Shown: positions 37,262 through 50,500 of the stretch, piece after piece
Layout of the letters: every line of letters begins with the position of its first letter
How positions within the stretch are numbered: the stretch's first letter is position 1
DNA from: Prunella strophiata
Lineage: Eukaryota > Chordata > Aves > Passeriformes > Prunellidae
Assembly (NCBI GenBank): GCA_036583965.1
Contig: JAZBQD010000013.1
Coordinates: 11,803,848 to 11,867,847 of the forward strand
Length of the DNA: 64,000 nt
Direction: 5' to 3'
Position numbers and translations under genes: made by a program
Notes under the pieces: generated by a model
Database searches by the model: none
Seen by the model: only the letters and a program-made list of their open reading frames with translations
What the model was told of the DNA's origin: nothing

Positions 37262-40200
37262 GAGGTGCACCAGGTGTGTCCCTGTGTTGGGAGCAGTGTG
37301 TGTGCACGTGTGTGCTGGTGTGAAGGATGAGGGGGGTGCAAACACATCTGTGAGCAGAAGTTGTGGTGTGTGCTCCAAAGGCAACACGTGTGTGGATGTG
37401 TGGGAAACAGCTTACCTGGAGCTTGGGGGGTGTTTGTGCTATTGGCACTCGTGTGTGTGAGTTTCCCCCAAGCACAGCTGCAGCAGAGCCCCAGGAGAGC
37501 TGTGGGGCTGGAATTCCTGCAGCCTGTCCTGCTCTGCACTGTCATTTCTGCATTAATATATGAATAAATGTGACCTTCAGCTGGCCAGCAGTAGGGTAGG
37601 CTCTGGGTGTGCAGCCCTACATGGCTGGAGAGTCTCTGCATTTTCTCTACAAATCAATGTTGAAGATTTGGCACTGGCCTGTGATTCTATCTCTGCATTT
37701 ATGGATGCAGTGTCTTTTCTGTGTTTGCAATGGGAATAAAATACTTCATTATAAGGGGCTTCAAAATGAAGAGACAGAAGCTTGGCTTTTTGAAGCAACC
37801 AATAGAAAAGGCCAATAAAGTTTCTAGAAGTGAAAGATAATTTTCTTAGTCAAAAGATGCACTATACACAGCACAGGGAAGTATTTCACACCTTCACCAA
37901 TACCAAATCCAGCATCAGGCTGCTGACTCTGGCTCTACCTACCTTCAAGGTGCTTCTGTTGTGTGTGAGAACACAGAGGATGGATCTTTGTGTACTTTGC
38001 ACCTTGCAGCTCCTAAAGCCAAGGAAAGCACAACATAGCCCAGAGGGAAATATTTTAAAGAAAATTCATTAGCCCTTAGTCAAAGCTAAAACTAAGGACG
38101 ACCAGTTTTAAATGGTGTTTAGAAGTGAAAAGCCTGGTACAGGAGGAGATTTAGCTCTGCCAGCAGCAGTGCAGGAGGGCCCTTCCATTTTATCCATCCA
38201 GCTTTTTATATAAAACATGGGCTCTTAATTTAGGATCCCGTTAGGTGACAACCTAGTCTGGGAAAATGATTCAGTTAGAACCTGTGCCAAAAGAGAAATG
38301 CATTTGCCATCTGACTCATCCTGGCAGGAAAGACAGAAGGATGCTAAATTCAATATGGATCCCTAATAACTGAACACAAATGAAGGAAAACCCCCATCTG
38401 TGTTGTTCCAAGGAAGGCTGTTTTATTAACAGGCCTTAAGATGTGATATTTATAGAACAGAAATATGTACCTGTACTCCATGTAAGGAAAACCTGTTGGA
38501 AACCAAGGGATAAAAATACATTCATTCAGAAATAAAACTGAAACAGTCCCTGAGCATTTTTTCCACGTGCCCCTGGTTTCTCTGAAATTTTCAGTTCTCA
38601 GAAGTTCCAGCCTGCAATTTGTCACCCCAATTTGTCATCCCTTGAAAGGCTGCTCTGCCCCTGGCCAGGTGAGCAGCACTGAGCTGCCCCAGTTTCTTCA
38701 TCTTCAAAATGGAACGTGAGCATGGTAATGATGTGTTGTTAATAGCTGCAAAATTCTTTAACAATCCTGAAGAGGGGAGTGCAGTATAATACAATTACTA
38801 TAACTGGAGGAAGTTCTGACCCCCACTGCAACCCTGGAACTTTGGAGAGAGCCAGAAGTTCAAAGTTTGCATCAAGAGAGAGACAGAAGTTTGCATCAAA
38901 GTGCAAACACCAGGCTTTCAGATATGATCACTTTGCAGTAAAATCTCACAATGTTTGTGGTCCCCCAAAATCAGAAATCACAAAAGCTCTGTCATGATGT
39001 CCAGTGGTCTGTGGAGCTTCTTGCTGGCTCTCTGCTTCCAGGTGCCTCTCTCCTAATTTTTGTTTTTTAAAAGGAGAGGTTACAGGGAGAGGGCAGAGCA
39101 GCAGAGCTGGAACCAGGAAGGTTTAATCACCTCTCCTGTGTCCCTGCACACGGTGTTGTTTCTCTTTGCTGTGCATCTCTAACATCAACAAGCACAGCTG
39201 GCCTGGTTTTGATTCCGGTAATGCAGATCTAAATCCAGGCACCCTCCACCCTCTAAAGCCAAAAGAGTTACTATTAATGAGATCAGCGTGGCTGAGAGGA
39301 GAATCCGGGATTAGCTTCCCATTCACCCCGTCGGAAGGGGAGCAGCTCCCTGCAGTGGCTGTCCCTCTGTCTGTCCCTCTGTCTGTCCCTCCCTCAGTGA
39401 GAGCAGCAGCTCACAGGCTCTGGGATGAGCTCCCTGCCCACGGCAGCACCAGGAGAGGGAGGGCAAGGGGAGGGATTGTGCAGAGCCTTTCCCACAGCTT
39501 GGTGGGGAACAACAGCCAGGATGAAACTCAACCAAAATATTGAAATCTGGTGGGTGATGTGATCTCTCCCCATCTCAAAGGGATTTTAAAAATCAGAACC
39601 AAATATATGTAAGTGCATGTGTAGAGAGAGAAACCTCCAACAGTGAATCTTATTTTGTACCTCTGCTGCCAGACATCCTATTGGAGGAGCATCAGTTAAA
39701 ATCCTCTCTGCCTGACCCCGCTCAGTGGCACCATCCAAGTGAGCATTCCTCCCACAGGGCTCCTCCTGAGTGCTCTCTTTGGTCCCTTTGCTGCACTTTA
39801 CCAACAGCCTCTCAGATAATTAGCAGCCATCAGATGAGAATTAATTTTTAACAAACTTCTCCCTGCGTGGGAGAGGGAGTGGAGAGCTCAGTGAATGGCA
39901 GGAAAAGTCTGAGCAGGGAGTGACGACAGGTCCTTTTATCATCCTCCAAAAAACAGCGACATTACCAAGGATTTATTTACAGAAGCTGGGAGGAATAGGG
40001 GAGATGCTGTCAGCTCCTTAAAGCAGAGACTAGTTTTCAGTTATTGTTTCTCCTTTGTTTGCACAACACTCGGGCCGGGGGGCTCCTGGTATCAGAGGGA
40101 ACCTCCTGCTGCAGAACAAGGAACATCTGATGGCAAGTGCTGGACCTGATGCCCAGACATCTACTGAGGAGGAGGAAGCAGGTCAGGATGCAGGAGATGC

Positions 40201-41059
40201 CTAATCCAGCCTGACATTTGGGGCTGGAGGAGCAGAAGGTGGGAGCTGCTGCGAGCTGTGCATGGAGGGAGGCACAGCACACACATCCTTCCTGCACCTC
40301 AGCTGCAGCCTCGCTTCCCAGCAGGGAAATGGTGCTGAGCAGAGCGTGGCCAGCTGTGTTCCAGCTGTGCCCCAGCTGTGTCCCACTGGCCTGCACTGCC
40401 CTGGGGTCAGGGCTTTACAGCCGGGTGCTCAGCAGCACCAGCAGCTGCTTTCAGTGGGAGACAGCATCATCTGCAAATAGCTTTGCTCTGACGCTGCCTT
40501 GCTTTGGCTCCCTCAGCAGCCAGCAGGGTTTTGCATCCCTTGGATCATATATTGCCCAGAAAGCTAATTTAGTGCAAGCTGCCCTTATCTCATCCATTAA
40601 ATGTGCAAGGGAATTGACCTGCTCCCTGATCGTAAAGCATTGCTACAGTTGCTGGCTGGGAGAAGGCGTCAGCCCCCTTACCCAGCTCCCTTATCTCCAC
40701 TTTACCAACCAGACTCTTAGTAAATCCATTATTTTTCAGCATTAATTCATGAGATGGCCATTAGCCAGAATTCTGTGACTGTACAAACAAGGGCAAAAGC
40801 AGCTCCCACCTTTCAGTTATATCATGGGCCTTTCTCAGAAACCTGGGGAGTAAGGGTTCTCTTTCCAATCAGAAAGGGTGTAATTAAGGCCCAGAACAGC
40901 TTTCAAAAAGCTCTTCAACTAGACACCTAAACTTAGACAATTAGTCCACAGAGAGGAAAAAGGACAAGTTGCAAATAGCCTAGAAATAAGAGAAGAACAA
41001 AATTTTTTTTTTTTCCCCTCGGGCAAAAGAAAACCTGTGAAATCCACACTTTAAGACTT

Positions 41060-41071
<12 letters not shown>

Positions 41072-41125
<54 letters not shown>
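41072..41125. repeat. Poly(A) tract of about 53 bases
   Basis: An uninterrupted A run follows ACACACACACAC. It could be a microsatellite or a retroposon tail, but no retroposed gene copy was recognised next to it. Confidence 0.95.
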
Positions 41126-41128
<3 letters not shown>

Positions 41129-42043
41129 TTCTTGTATTTATTCTTGTATTCTATGAAGGATCATCAGGAAAAAAACCACTGACCTCTGTGCTTCCCGGGG
41201 AACAAAGCACACGTCCCGGCCGTGCCGCTGCAGCCATTACCGTGCATTAGCGCTCGTCACACACATTTACACACCAGCCCTGAGCGCTGCCTGGCAGGTC
41301 AGCCATAAAGCCGCTCTGGAGAAGCAGATTCGCGGTGGGAGATGTTCCCTTGGGCCAAAGAATCATTGAATTATCAGCGTCAAGAAGCCTCCTGCAATGT
41401 GACTTGACAGCTGGGCAGTGCAGTTGTACAGCACTAGGCTGAGGCTGTTTACTCGGGATTTTTTAAACCCGGCCTACACTGATTTTTCCCCCCCCCCCCC
41501 CCTCTGAATAATTTCCCATCATTGCTGAGTCTGATCACCTTGCACAGCCCTCCTCAAAATAAGCAGTGCCCATGGGAAGAGAGCTTTCAATCTGGTCGGA
41601 CAAAGACTGGAAGAAATCATAGGAGTATTAAGGCTGGAAAATACCTAAATATAGGATTCCTTTTGCTGAGATTCAAGGCATGGAAATATTAAATAACCTG
41701 CCAGAGCACACTGGGAAGCTGAGCTACATTGCCTGAGGGCCTGCCTCACATTTTATGAGAGATGATCTCTATTCCTGTGGAACAGAATATGCTCACTGTT
41801 AGCTCGGGAAGTACAGATGCCTGTAATCTGTCTTTTCAAAGGGGTTTTAATGACCAGGAAACAGCACAAAGATCTGAGCTCGCCTTAGAAACCCAAACCA
41901 CGTAGTGCCTGTAAGCACAGCATCAGCATTCCACCTCCCCACAACTCAGCTGCTCCGCTGAGAGGTGAGGGAAAACGAAGGGAGTTTATTTTACCTTCCC
42001 TGATGGTGGCTGGTAATGACCTGCGAATTGGTGTCATGTGTGG

Positions 42044-42044
<1 letters not shown>

Positions 42045-42082
<38 letters not shown>
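42045..42082. repeat. Poly(T) tract of 38 bases
   Basis: The T run ends in CTTTTCAGG, which mimics a splice acceptor. No exon follows that I recognise. Confidence 0.95.
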
Positions 42083-44264
42083 CTTTTCAGGCTGTAAAAC
42101 AATTAGGTCTGGTCCCCAGTTAGTTTTGCTCCTTGTGTCTGGGAGGGTTTTTTCTTGCTGCCGGGGAGCTCTGGGTATCTGGGAGTTGTAAAGATGTCTG
42201 TGGTTTTATAGCTAGATTTTTACAAACCTCAGGTTTGTATTTTTATTATGATTGCTGCTGTGAGGACATTTAAAGAAATATCGTGTTTCTCTTTGAGATT
42301 ACATTTCACTCTGTTGATCTTTCTCTTGACATTTCAGGGAGTTGGGGGATACTGGCAAAACATGCAGGGCAAGCAAAGGAGATCTCCTTCACCCCAAATC
42401 CTCCCTTTGCCAAACTGGGGAGGCACAGGAGGTTTTCATTTATTAAATTAACATAGACTTGGGCTGGTGAGAAGCAGGGCTTGCTGTGATGCTAACAGCC
42501 CAAGACAGTGCCATTTTCCCTCTCCTGTTAGAGCTGCTAAATCTTCTCCCAGCCTTCTTTTTTGCTCAGCCAAACCTTATCTAAATATTCTGTTCTTGGG
42601 GCAACAGACAAATTGCACAGCTGTTTCACTGTCACTGTTTCAGACCTGTTTTCAGGCTGCAGGGTTGTGTTTCAGATTGATTAAGCAGATGATACACAAA
42701 GAGGAAATCTCTCCCTTCCATCTCTTAGCTGAGACTAATGGTGAAGTTGAGATGTGGAGATGTGCTGGCATTTGGCTGCTGTAAGAGCTGTATCAATTCT
42801 CTGTTCTCACTAGTCAGGGGAATTCTAAAATCTTTTCATCTTGCCTTAAAGATACAGAATTGGTTTCCATCAGCTTGATGAAAAAACCCTAAAAAAGGCA
42901 CGTAGAAACCTGCAGACTTGAAACCCATGGTCAGTCTCAGCTCGTATCTTTTTATTATGTTCACTTTCAAAGGACTCCAAAGAACTTGGCAGCTATTAAG
43001 GAGGTGGTGATAGAGCTGTAAATTACATGGCAGTGCCCTGGAAAGAGCTGGTTTCAGTATTTGGGAAGAAGAAAGCTAAAGTCAATTTACTGTATGAGCT
43101 GTTGCAAACACACTCAGAATTTCTGATTGATACGATGAAGATGGGAGCAACTTAGGACAGGAAAATTTTTGATGTTGGGAGTTATGCTGGATTATTTATT
43201 ATCAGAGATGGTTCATTCCAGGCACTGATAATGACAGTGCTGTAGTCACCAAGTCTCAGCCTTAAATAAACTATTTATGGGTGCCATTAAAATGCTGTTG
43301 CTCACATCCTCAACAGATTTGGCCGGGATGGACTCTGAGATAACACTGGGATGAGTGGCTGCTTGACAAATTGTCTGGAGCCTCTGCAGGGCTTCAGGGT
43401 GCTGCTTTTCCTTCTGCTCTGTGACCTTTAGCAAGGCAGTTCTCCCTGCCCACCTCCTGCCTGGCTGGGACTGCCTCAGGCTGTACAAATCTGCAGCCTG
43501 GAACAGCAGGACAGGGATGTTGGTAGAGGCTTCTTGGCAGCAGAGGGACTGCCAGCAGCAGATAATCACCAACTGGAGTCATCGGGTTTGCATAAACACC
43601 AAGCTGCTCCATCAGAGACAGTCTGTGCCCTGAACAGCCTCTCTGGGCCGCCTGTGAGCCCCTGCTGACAGCAGATCTGTCCCTGGGGCTGCTTCCTCCC
43701 TGGGGCACGAACAGTGCCGGGCTCCGGGGGATGTTTGTGAAGAAAACCAGAGAAGATAGAAAGCTTTGTTTTTTGTTTTGTGTTTTTTCCATGCAGGGTA
43801 TGGTGGTTTGGCATCTGTCGGGCAAACAGATTAAGAACAGATGGGGAAAAATGTGAAACCCCGTTGATCTCCAAGGGATTATTTCAGAAACACGGGGAAC
43901 AAACGTATGCTGGATTCTGGCCCCTGCTCTTACGTCTTTTCTGCAGGCACTGCCCCAAACGTGTTTTGTGCTGGTGAACTGTGCCTTGGGCACCCCCAGC
44001 CTGCCCCTCTTGTGCCGCTGTCCCCTTCAGGCCTTACCTGGGCTGTACCAGGGAGCTACTGGGGGTTCCTTCCCCTGCACAGTGAGAAGGGCCTGCACCC
44101 TGCCCTGAGCCTGCAGGCACAGAGACCGTGACCCCTCCTTTGTCCATGCTGGAGATTTCCAGCTCTGACGGTTGGTTTATTGTCCCTCTTTAAAGCCAGC
44201 TCAGGTCACCAACATTCCCCGAGCGCGCTCCCGAGCGCGCCCCCGCGCGCAGTTCCGCCCGCAG

Positions 44265-44278
44265 CCAGCAGAGGGCGC
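44265..44278 (+). promoter_or_regulatory. CTCF core motif
   Basis: CCAGCAGAGGGCGC matches the CTCF consensus core CCASYAGRKGGCRS at every position. It is in the plus orientation inside the CpG-dense island, about 8 kb upstream of the CCDC92 CpG island. Binding is inferred; only the motif is seen. Confidence 0.7.
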
Positions 44279-44328
44279 GCGCCGCCCGCGCACAGCGCTG
44301 GGCGCGGGCAAAGGTGGGAACGGGTCCG

Positions 44329-44450
44329 GAATAGATCGGGAATTATTCGGGAATTATTCAGGAATCGGTCGGGAATAGATCGGGAATTATTCAGGAATCG
44401 GTCGGGAATAGATCGGGAATTATTCAGGAATCGGTCGGGAATGGGTCGGG
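44329..44450. repeat. 33-bp tandem repeat built of three 11-bp subunits
   Basis: About 3.5 copies of a 33-bp unit are present, each made of GGAATAGATCG, GGAATTATTCA and GGAATCGGTCG. All three 11-mers share GGAAT and look like diverged copies of one 11-bp ancestor. The unit length being a multiple of 3 leaves a frame open (R-N-R-S-G-I-D-R-E-L-F repeated), which I do not take as coding. Confidence 0.9.
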
Positions 44451-44500
44451 ATCGGCCGCGCACGGGCACCGGCTCAGCGCGGGATGGACCCGGAGGAAGA

Positions 44501-47500
44501 GTCAAAGTTAAAGCTCAGGGAAGAGCTGAGGAAGTGTGCAGTGACCTTTGAAAGTGCTACAGCCGCTCTGCTATGTAAACTCATCCAAGTTACATCTCAT
44601 CAGTGAGCACTCATCCCTCTAAATCCCCCCTTCTTTAGGGGCCTGGGACCCATACACAGAAAAGTGGAGAATAGTTTAAAGGTATTTAGAGAATAGTTTA
44701 AAGGTATGTACACCACGTCTGTGCTCAAGAAATAAATCAGTACCTCAGTTCCTGAGTGGTGCTGTGGGAGATGTCCATGGTGCCTGGATGAGACCTGGGT
44801 TTTGGTCAACTGGCTACCCCTTTTTCCTTCTGATTGTCCTCTGTATTGGAGAGAAATATGGATTTTACTCCTGGCCCACAAAGGAAATCGATGAGCCATC
44901 GAGCAAAATCCCTGGAGCTGGAAAAGGAACACAGAGGAATGTGCAGAGAAACATACTCAAGTCTTGGAGAAAGTACTGCTGCCTTTCACCACAAATGGGC
45001 CTCAATACAGCTCTCCTGAGGAATACCTGGATAACATGGAACCTTCCAGGCATGGCAGCAGCACTTTGTGGGCTGTGTGGTGCTGGAGCTGAGCCTGGAC
45101 GTGGCCTGTGGACTCTGCACCTCACTGGGGCTCCCATGTCCACCTTGGCTCTTGCCAATATTGCAGGAATAACCATGGCTACAAGGCATGGGGCTCCTTC
45201 ACCTCCCACTGATCCCTGCCTGTAAATGGGATCAGCTGTGGGAGAGCACCCAGGAGGTCCCACTTGGCTCAACAATTAAAACTGTCTCCCTCCCAGAATC
45301 AGCACGAGCCAAATCTCTGTGCAACAGCTTCAGGGGTACATTCCAGGAGTGGAACCAGTGTGTGTGGCAGCTGAAGTGCCTGGCTAACCAGGGGAAAGAT
45401 GAGGTACAGCCAACATCCAGGTGAACCTTGGGTCCCTAACAGAGGCCAGACCCCTCACTGGCTGTAAAAGTCCTACATTAGGCTTTAAAGATTTGTTAGC
45501 TGTAATTAAGCAGCTTTCTGGTCCCATCAGCTAGATGTAACAATCCCTCCTAGCCCATTAACAAAAGGAGCTGGCAAGCCTGGATTTGATGACTGACTGA
45601 ACAATATGAAGAGGTGGTGATTTGCTGGCGATGTGTTAAAGCAGGCAGCAAATCAGCTGGCAACCTGCACTGGACTGAAACAAAATCAAAGCAAGAGGCA
45701 GATGACTTTGAATGGGCTCCAAAGGTCACAGAGAGACAAGGAAAAACTGATAAAGTTCACAGGAAAACAGAGTGAGCAGAAGGAGCACTGCATCTTCTTG
45801 GCACTGGGAGCGGTTGGCATCCGACTTGGAACGAATGTATTTCTGAGTGAAAAAAATACATTTATCTGGAGGGAAGCTGGAGGCAAAAAACCCAAAATGA
45901 ACTGGTGCACGTGAGCTTGGCTGCTCCAGCACTGGGAGAGCGTGCAGGGCCTGTGGTGCTGGCAAAGGCAGAGCTGCTGTGGAGCTCCAGTGCCACAGGG
46001 GTGGTGACACTGGGGGCAGAATCCAGCCGTGGCTGTCCCCCATGGTGTGTGCAAGGGGTCACAGCTGCAGGACTGTAACTGACCCCTGTGGGTGCTTCAC
46101 ACTGTCCCCTCTGTCACAGGGCAGGGGAACAATGCAGAGGAATCAGCTCCAGCATCAGAGCTCAGAGTCCAATGGTCCTTACATGAGGCAAGATAGAACC
46201 ACGCAGGAGAAAGAAGCAAAAAAATCCCTTTGCACTGAGGATGCAGCAAAGTGGGAAAAGCACTGCCAGGCCACTGCAAGGAGCTCAGAAGGAGGTGGGA
46301 TGAACATCCCGAAGGTGGGATGCCTAGAGCAGAGGAGGATGAGTGTTAGTTGGTACTTTCCTAATTACAGGATCTGCTTAGCTATTTTAAGCCATGTTCC
46401 ATGCAATATTGAAACACACAAGTTTTCATCTTTTGGCAGTTTGGTTGGTACAGAATCTAATTATCCCTGCAGCTTGGGGATGGTAGAAAATGCTTTTCAG
46501 ACACCCAACAGAGATAAAATAGGTAGAAAATGTGCAAGCATTCCCTTCTCTCTTGGACTTTGGCAAGGGCAGAATCCAGCTCCCACAGCACCTCCTGCAC
46601 ATTTGTCTTAGTATTTGCATTAGGAAGGCTTGGAGCAACCACGCTCAGAGAAATGGGAAACACAAAAGGGAATGGTTTATACCAGTTCCTCCCAGTGCTG
46701 TGACATGAAGAGTTCAACTCAGTGTGTGAGTTGCAAACTTCCATTAGTTCTTGAGGGGTTGGAACTCCTGAGGGCATCACCTTCCTGCAACCAGCAATCT
46801 TCAACCTGGACATCAGAAATAGCCCAGTCCACATGCCAAACCTGGAGCTTCTGACTGCCCCCAGCTAATGGCACTGGGCTTTTGGGACCCATGGGAGAGA
46901 CCTTCCTGAAGATCCCAGCCTGAAGCCTCTTAGAAAGGAATGTCTAGGTATTGTAATGCAAAAAAATCCTATATCCTGCAAGCCCCTGCATGTCCCTGCC
47001 ATGGGGCTGGGGGTGTTCATGGGAGGGAGGGATTGTATCAGTGCTGTCTGGTTTGGGTGGAGGAGTGGGTGGGGGATGATGCCATTTCCAATTCCTAGCA
47101 GGAATCTGGATCTGTCTGTGCTGGGAAATTGCAAAATAGAACATTGTGCTAATTAATGCCAAACAGGAGGGGTTTGAATATACATCATCAGAGTAACCTT
47201 TAGTAACCACAAGATGCCTTCCATCCACGAGTGTCTCATAAGGAGTATTTATATTTATATTTATTACGTGGCAATGGAAATACATCTCGAGAGCGACCTG
47301 CCCAGTGCAACCATAATGCCCAGCCAGGAGTGAATTGTCCAACATGCACAGAATGAAACACCCTCTGTTCACTCACACTCTGGGAGTGCTGGTTTCACCA
47401 CTGGCAGCCCTCTGCACTGACTAAAATACCTCTGAGCCAGTCCAACAAGTTTTGTTCCAGGTTTGCTTCTCCACGGTGTAACCACAGACCGTGCTCTGTG

Positions 47501-50500
47501 GAAAGCTTTGAGAAGTCTGGAGTTACTGTAGGTTGCAGTGGTTGGATTTGATCCTAAAACAATGAAACCAAATGTGAGAAAGACACAGATGGCTGTCGCC
47601 TCTGTGCCATTTGGAGTGGGGTTTGGGCTCCAGCCAGGCAGCCCCATGCCACAGCTCTGCAAATAAAGGCAGCAGAGCTGGATGCAGGGGTGCACTCACC
47701 TCTGACAGGCTGTGGCACGGGGGACAAAACAGCAGAGGGATTTCAGAGAGGGCAAAAAGGTCACCACACCTGAAGGACAGAGGATTTAAGGACACAGGGT
47801 CATCAAATCCTGACTTCACTTGGGGAAAAGGAGGCTTTGCTGTGGCTCCTGAAGTGCCTGGACACCGTGGCCCTTGGGCATGGAGCAGCCTGACAGCCCT
47901 TCCCTGGGGGAGCTCATTGCCTGTCCTGTGTAACATCAGCTCCTTGGGATGGGGACACTCACGTGGAGCTCAGCCCAACAACTCACAACAAAGAGAGGCA
48001 GAGAAGGGAAGAGCCTGATGAAAGGAGGAATGAGAAGAAGCCATGGGAAAATAATTCAAATTGCCTTGACCGAGGGTGCACTGCCAAGGTCTAGACCTTG
48101 AATTCAGTGTGGTGTAAGGGGATGTAAACAAAACTGCATCCTCTGACTCCAGGGCTGGATTTAGTCCTGTCATGAATTCCAAGAAGACACAAAGGGGTAG
48201 GACTGGGCTTCAGCCTCCCATTAAAAATGCTCTTCTCCAGCGAGACACTAGTAATAGAGCAGATATCTCTGATAATTAAACTACTAATCAACCCCTTTTA
48301 AAAACTGCCTGATGGTTCCCATCTCAATCTCCTGTGAGGATGGGGAGGCTTAGAAATTTAATACAATTCTGTGGTTGAGTTAAACATCAGGCAGGTTTCA
48401 GACTGTGCTTTACTAGAACCAGATGAATTTCTAAGCTCAAAATCCAGCATACAGAATGCTGATTAAGTTTGATCTGGTGACCATCTGTCCTTGTGTTTGT
48501 AGTATGAGTAGCTAAATGAAATTCTGGAAAAAAAAGGGTTATCTTAAATACACACAGGATAAAGCAAATTGAAGAAAGCCCCTTTCACTGTTGCTATGTG
48601 AATCTTCTCAGCAAGAGGGGAAGATTAGGTTAGTCTCTGAAGTTACATATGCTCAAGTTCACTTTTTTGGACTCTCAGAAGCTGAGACATCAATCTGTAA
48701 CTTTTGCTTGAATTGCATCTTGTGAATTTTCATTTAACTGCACACTAAACCCCAGCAGACACTGAGCTGAGTTCTGTGGTGAGAAATGTTTCATGGTCAC
48801 AGAAAGTCAGTATCTTGGAAGGTGTAAATTGGTGCAGCTCAATGCAATTTCCCTTCCTTTCCAACTTGACTTGGGCCAGCAATCACCCCAAATTGCTCCC
48901 CCAGTCCTTCATCCTTTAATCTATCCATATCTATTGATTTACCCATCTTTTTACTTAGATAGAGCAAGTGAAGACAATTAAATTATGAGTAATAGCTCAA
49001 TAACCAACCAAAGTTCAGCTAAGAGCAGAGGTGATGGCTGCCAGACTTTTTTTTTTTTTTTCCTAATCATAATGGAAATTTGCTGGAGAAAAGAACAGTA
49101 AGATAAATGATGGCATAACATAATGCCCTCCTTTGAAGAGAGCCAGCTCAGAGGCTGGGCCCATCTGCAGACTGAATAGGGAAGAAGAGAAAGTATTGGG
49201 AAATGCAGAAAAATAGCTCAGTGGGGATCACAAATGGCAAAACAGACAGTGCTTGTCAGGCTTTCTAACGGAAATGGTTTCTAACATGCAAAGGCACCAG
49301 CTTGGTCCCCAAGCCCCATCTCAGGCACTGTGTGAAGCACCACAGGGAGTGCAAAGCAAAACCAAATCCAGTCTGTGTCCTCTGCCAGCTTTCCCCAGCT
49401 GCCCAAGGGACTGTGCTCTTTGAAAAGGAGGGTATCTGTGCTTTAGAAGGAGTTGTTCACATGTCAGCACGGCAGCCTGTGACCAACAGAGAGATGCTGA
49501 GGATGGCTGCAGGGCTTGGGCTGGGTGCAGGACAGCTCTGCCAGAGCAGGCAGCTCAGCAGAAACCACAGCAAACCCAGCTGGCTGAGCTCTGGGGAGTG
49601 CCTGGGGTGGGGGAAGCTCTCTGCTACCAGGGGAGCTGCCTCTTCCAGGTTTTCCCAGGGCTCACCCCGAGCCTGGCTGCTTGATCTCCTGGTAAATGGG
49701 AAAAGTCTGCAGCTGGGATGCTTTTCTGGGGGAAGAGAGAGCCAGGAGAAGTCCCTTGTGGGGGGCATGAAAGGAGTTTGGCATGAACAGCCAAGCAGAT
49801 GCATTTGAAAGTCCATGTTTGTTGTCTGGCTGGCTCTGGTGACTCCTGCATCCCCAGGCACTCCTGCCTGGGTTAAAATTCACTTTAGGTGCTCATTCCC
49901 CATGGCTGGGAGGGAGGTCACACAGACAGTACCTGTGCAAATGCACCTGGCTTTGAGAACCCCTGCCATTAGTGTTCAAAGGCTGCAGCTGACACAAGAA
50001 AAGTCAAGCATTAGGGTTCCTTTCTACCTCAGACAACCCTAGGAAAAGAGCACATTGTTTGGATGTCACAGGGCTACATCTATGCTTTTTACTATGGGCT
50101 TTTTCTTTGCATTTTCATTTTCTTTGTGAAGTTTAAAGAGACTCTTGTTTTTCTTGCTAATTCTTTCCTCCCGGGTGCTGATAGGGATCTCTGTAACATG
50201 AGGCCAGCTGGAAGAAATTCAAACTGCTTTCTAAATGTTGTTATGATAGAGTGTGGGGGACATGTCTTTGAAGCTGCTGGGCTCTGGAGAAGTTAGGGGC
50301 AATTAAACTCTCTTTCTGGAACAAATTTGGAGCCCCTACCTGTGAAAACATGAGCCACTAGCTGGTGTCACCCCATGCCAACCTCTAGGCAAAAGAAAAC
50401 TAAGTAGATGCTACTCAATGGATGTTTCTGCATCCTGGGAGGATGAGAGCCTTGGGCACAGCCACTGTCCTGGTGCAGGGGAGGCTGCAGCCTGGCTGTT

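Larger units (their letters stand above)
37262..44210. other. Intergenic, no gene recognised; several homopolymer tracts
   Basis: Six-frame reading shows only short unremarkable frames. Simple tracts are a poly(A) of about 53 bases (about 41072-41125, preceded by CA repeats), a poly(C) of about 13 (41490-41502) and a poly(T) of 38 (42045-42082). The stretch 41200-41330 is richer in CpG than its surroundings. About 41660-41735 has loose similarity to the MIR 3' core (ATTAAATAACCTGCC). No exon of ZNF664 or RFLNA, the next genes in the human order, was recognised. Confidence 0.6.
44211..44500. promoter_or_regulatory. Orphan CpG-dense island in the intergenic region
   Basis: This 290-bp block is rich in GCGCGC (for example 44221-44300) amid ordinary sequence. 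No exon or splice donor of a known gene was recognised. It contains a CTCF core motif and a short tandem repeat, listed separately. It may be the first exon or promoter of an unannotated transcript, or a distal regulatory island. Confidence 0.6.

Noticed and set aside
41072..41125. Poly(A) tail of a processed pseudogene
   Set aside because: No gene-like sequence precedes it. It is joined to a CA microsatellite.
42045..42095. Poly(T) followed by CTTTTCAGG as a splice acceptor
   Set aside because: No coding or family sequence follows. The resemblance is due to the T run.
44180..44551. Open frame with an R-N-R-S-G-I-D-R-E-L-F repeat as a small gene
   Set aside because: It is the 33-bp tandem repeat read in one frame. 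The antisense strand is also open, and no start, splice or family evidence exists.
44764..45225. A hydrophobic-start open frame resembling a small membrane protein
   Set aside because: There is no family signature, no splice or promoter context, and it is of the length expected by chance in this composition.
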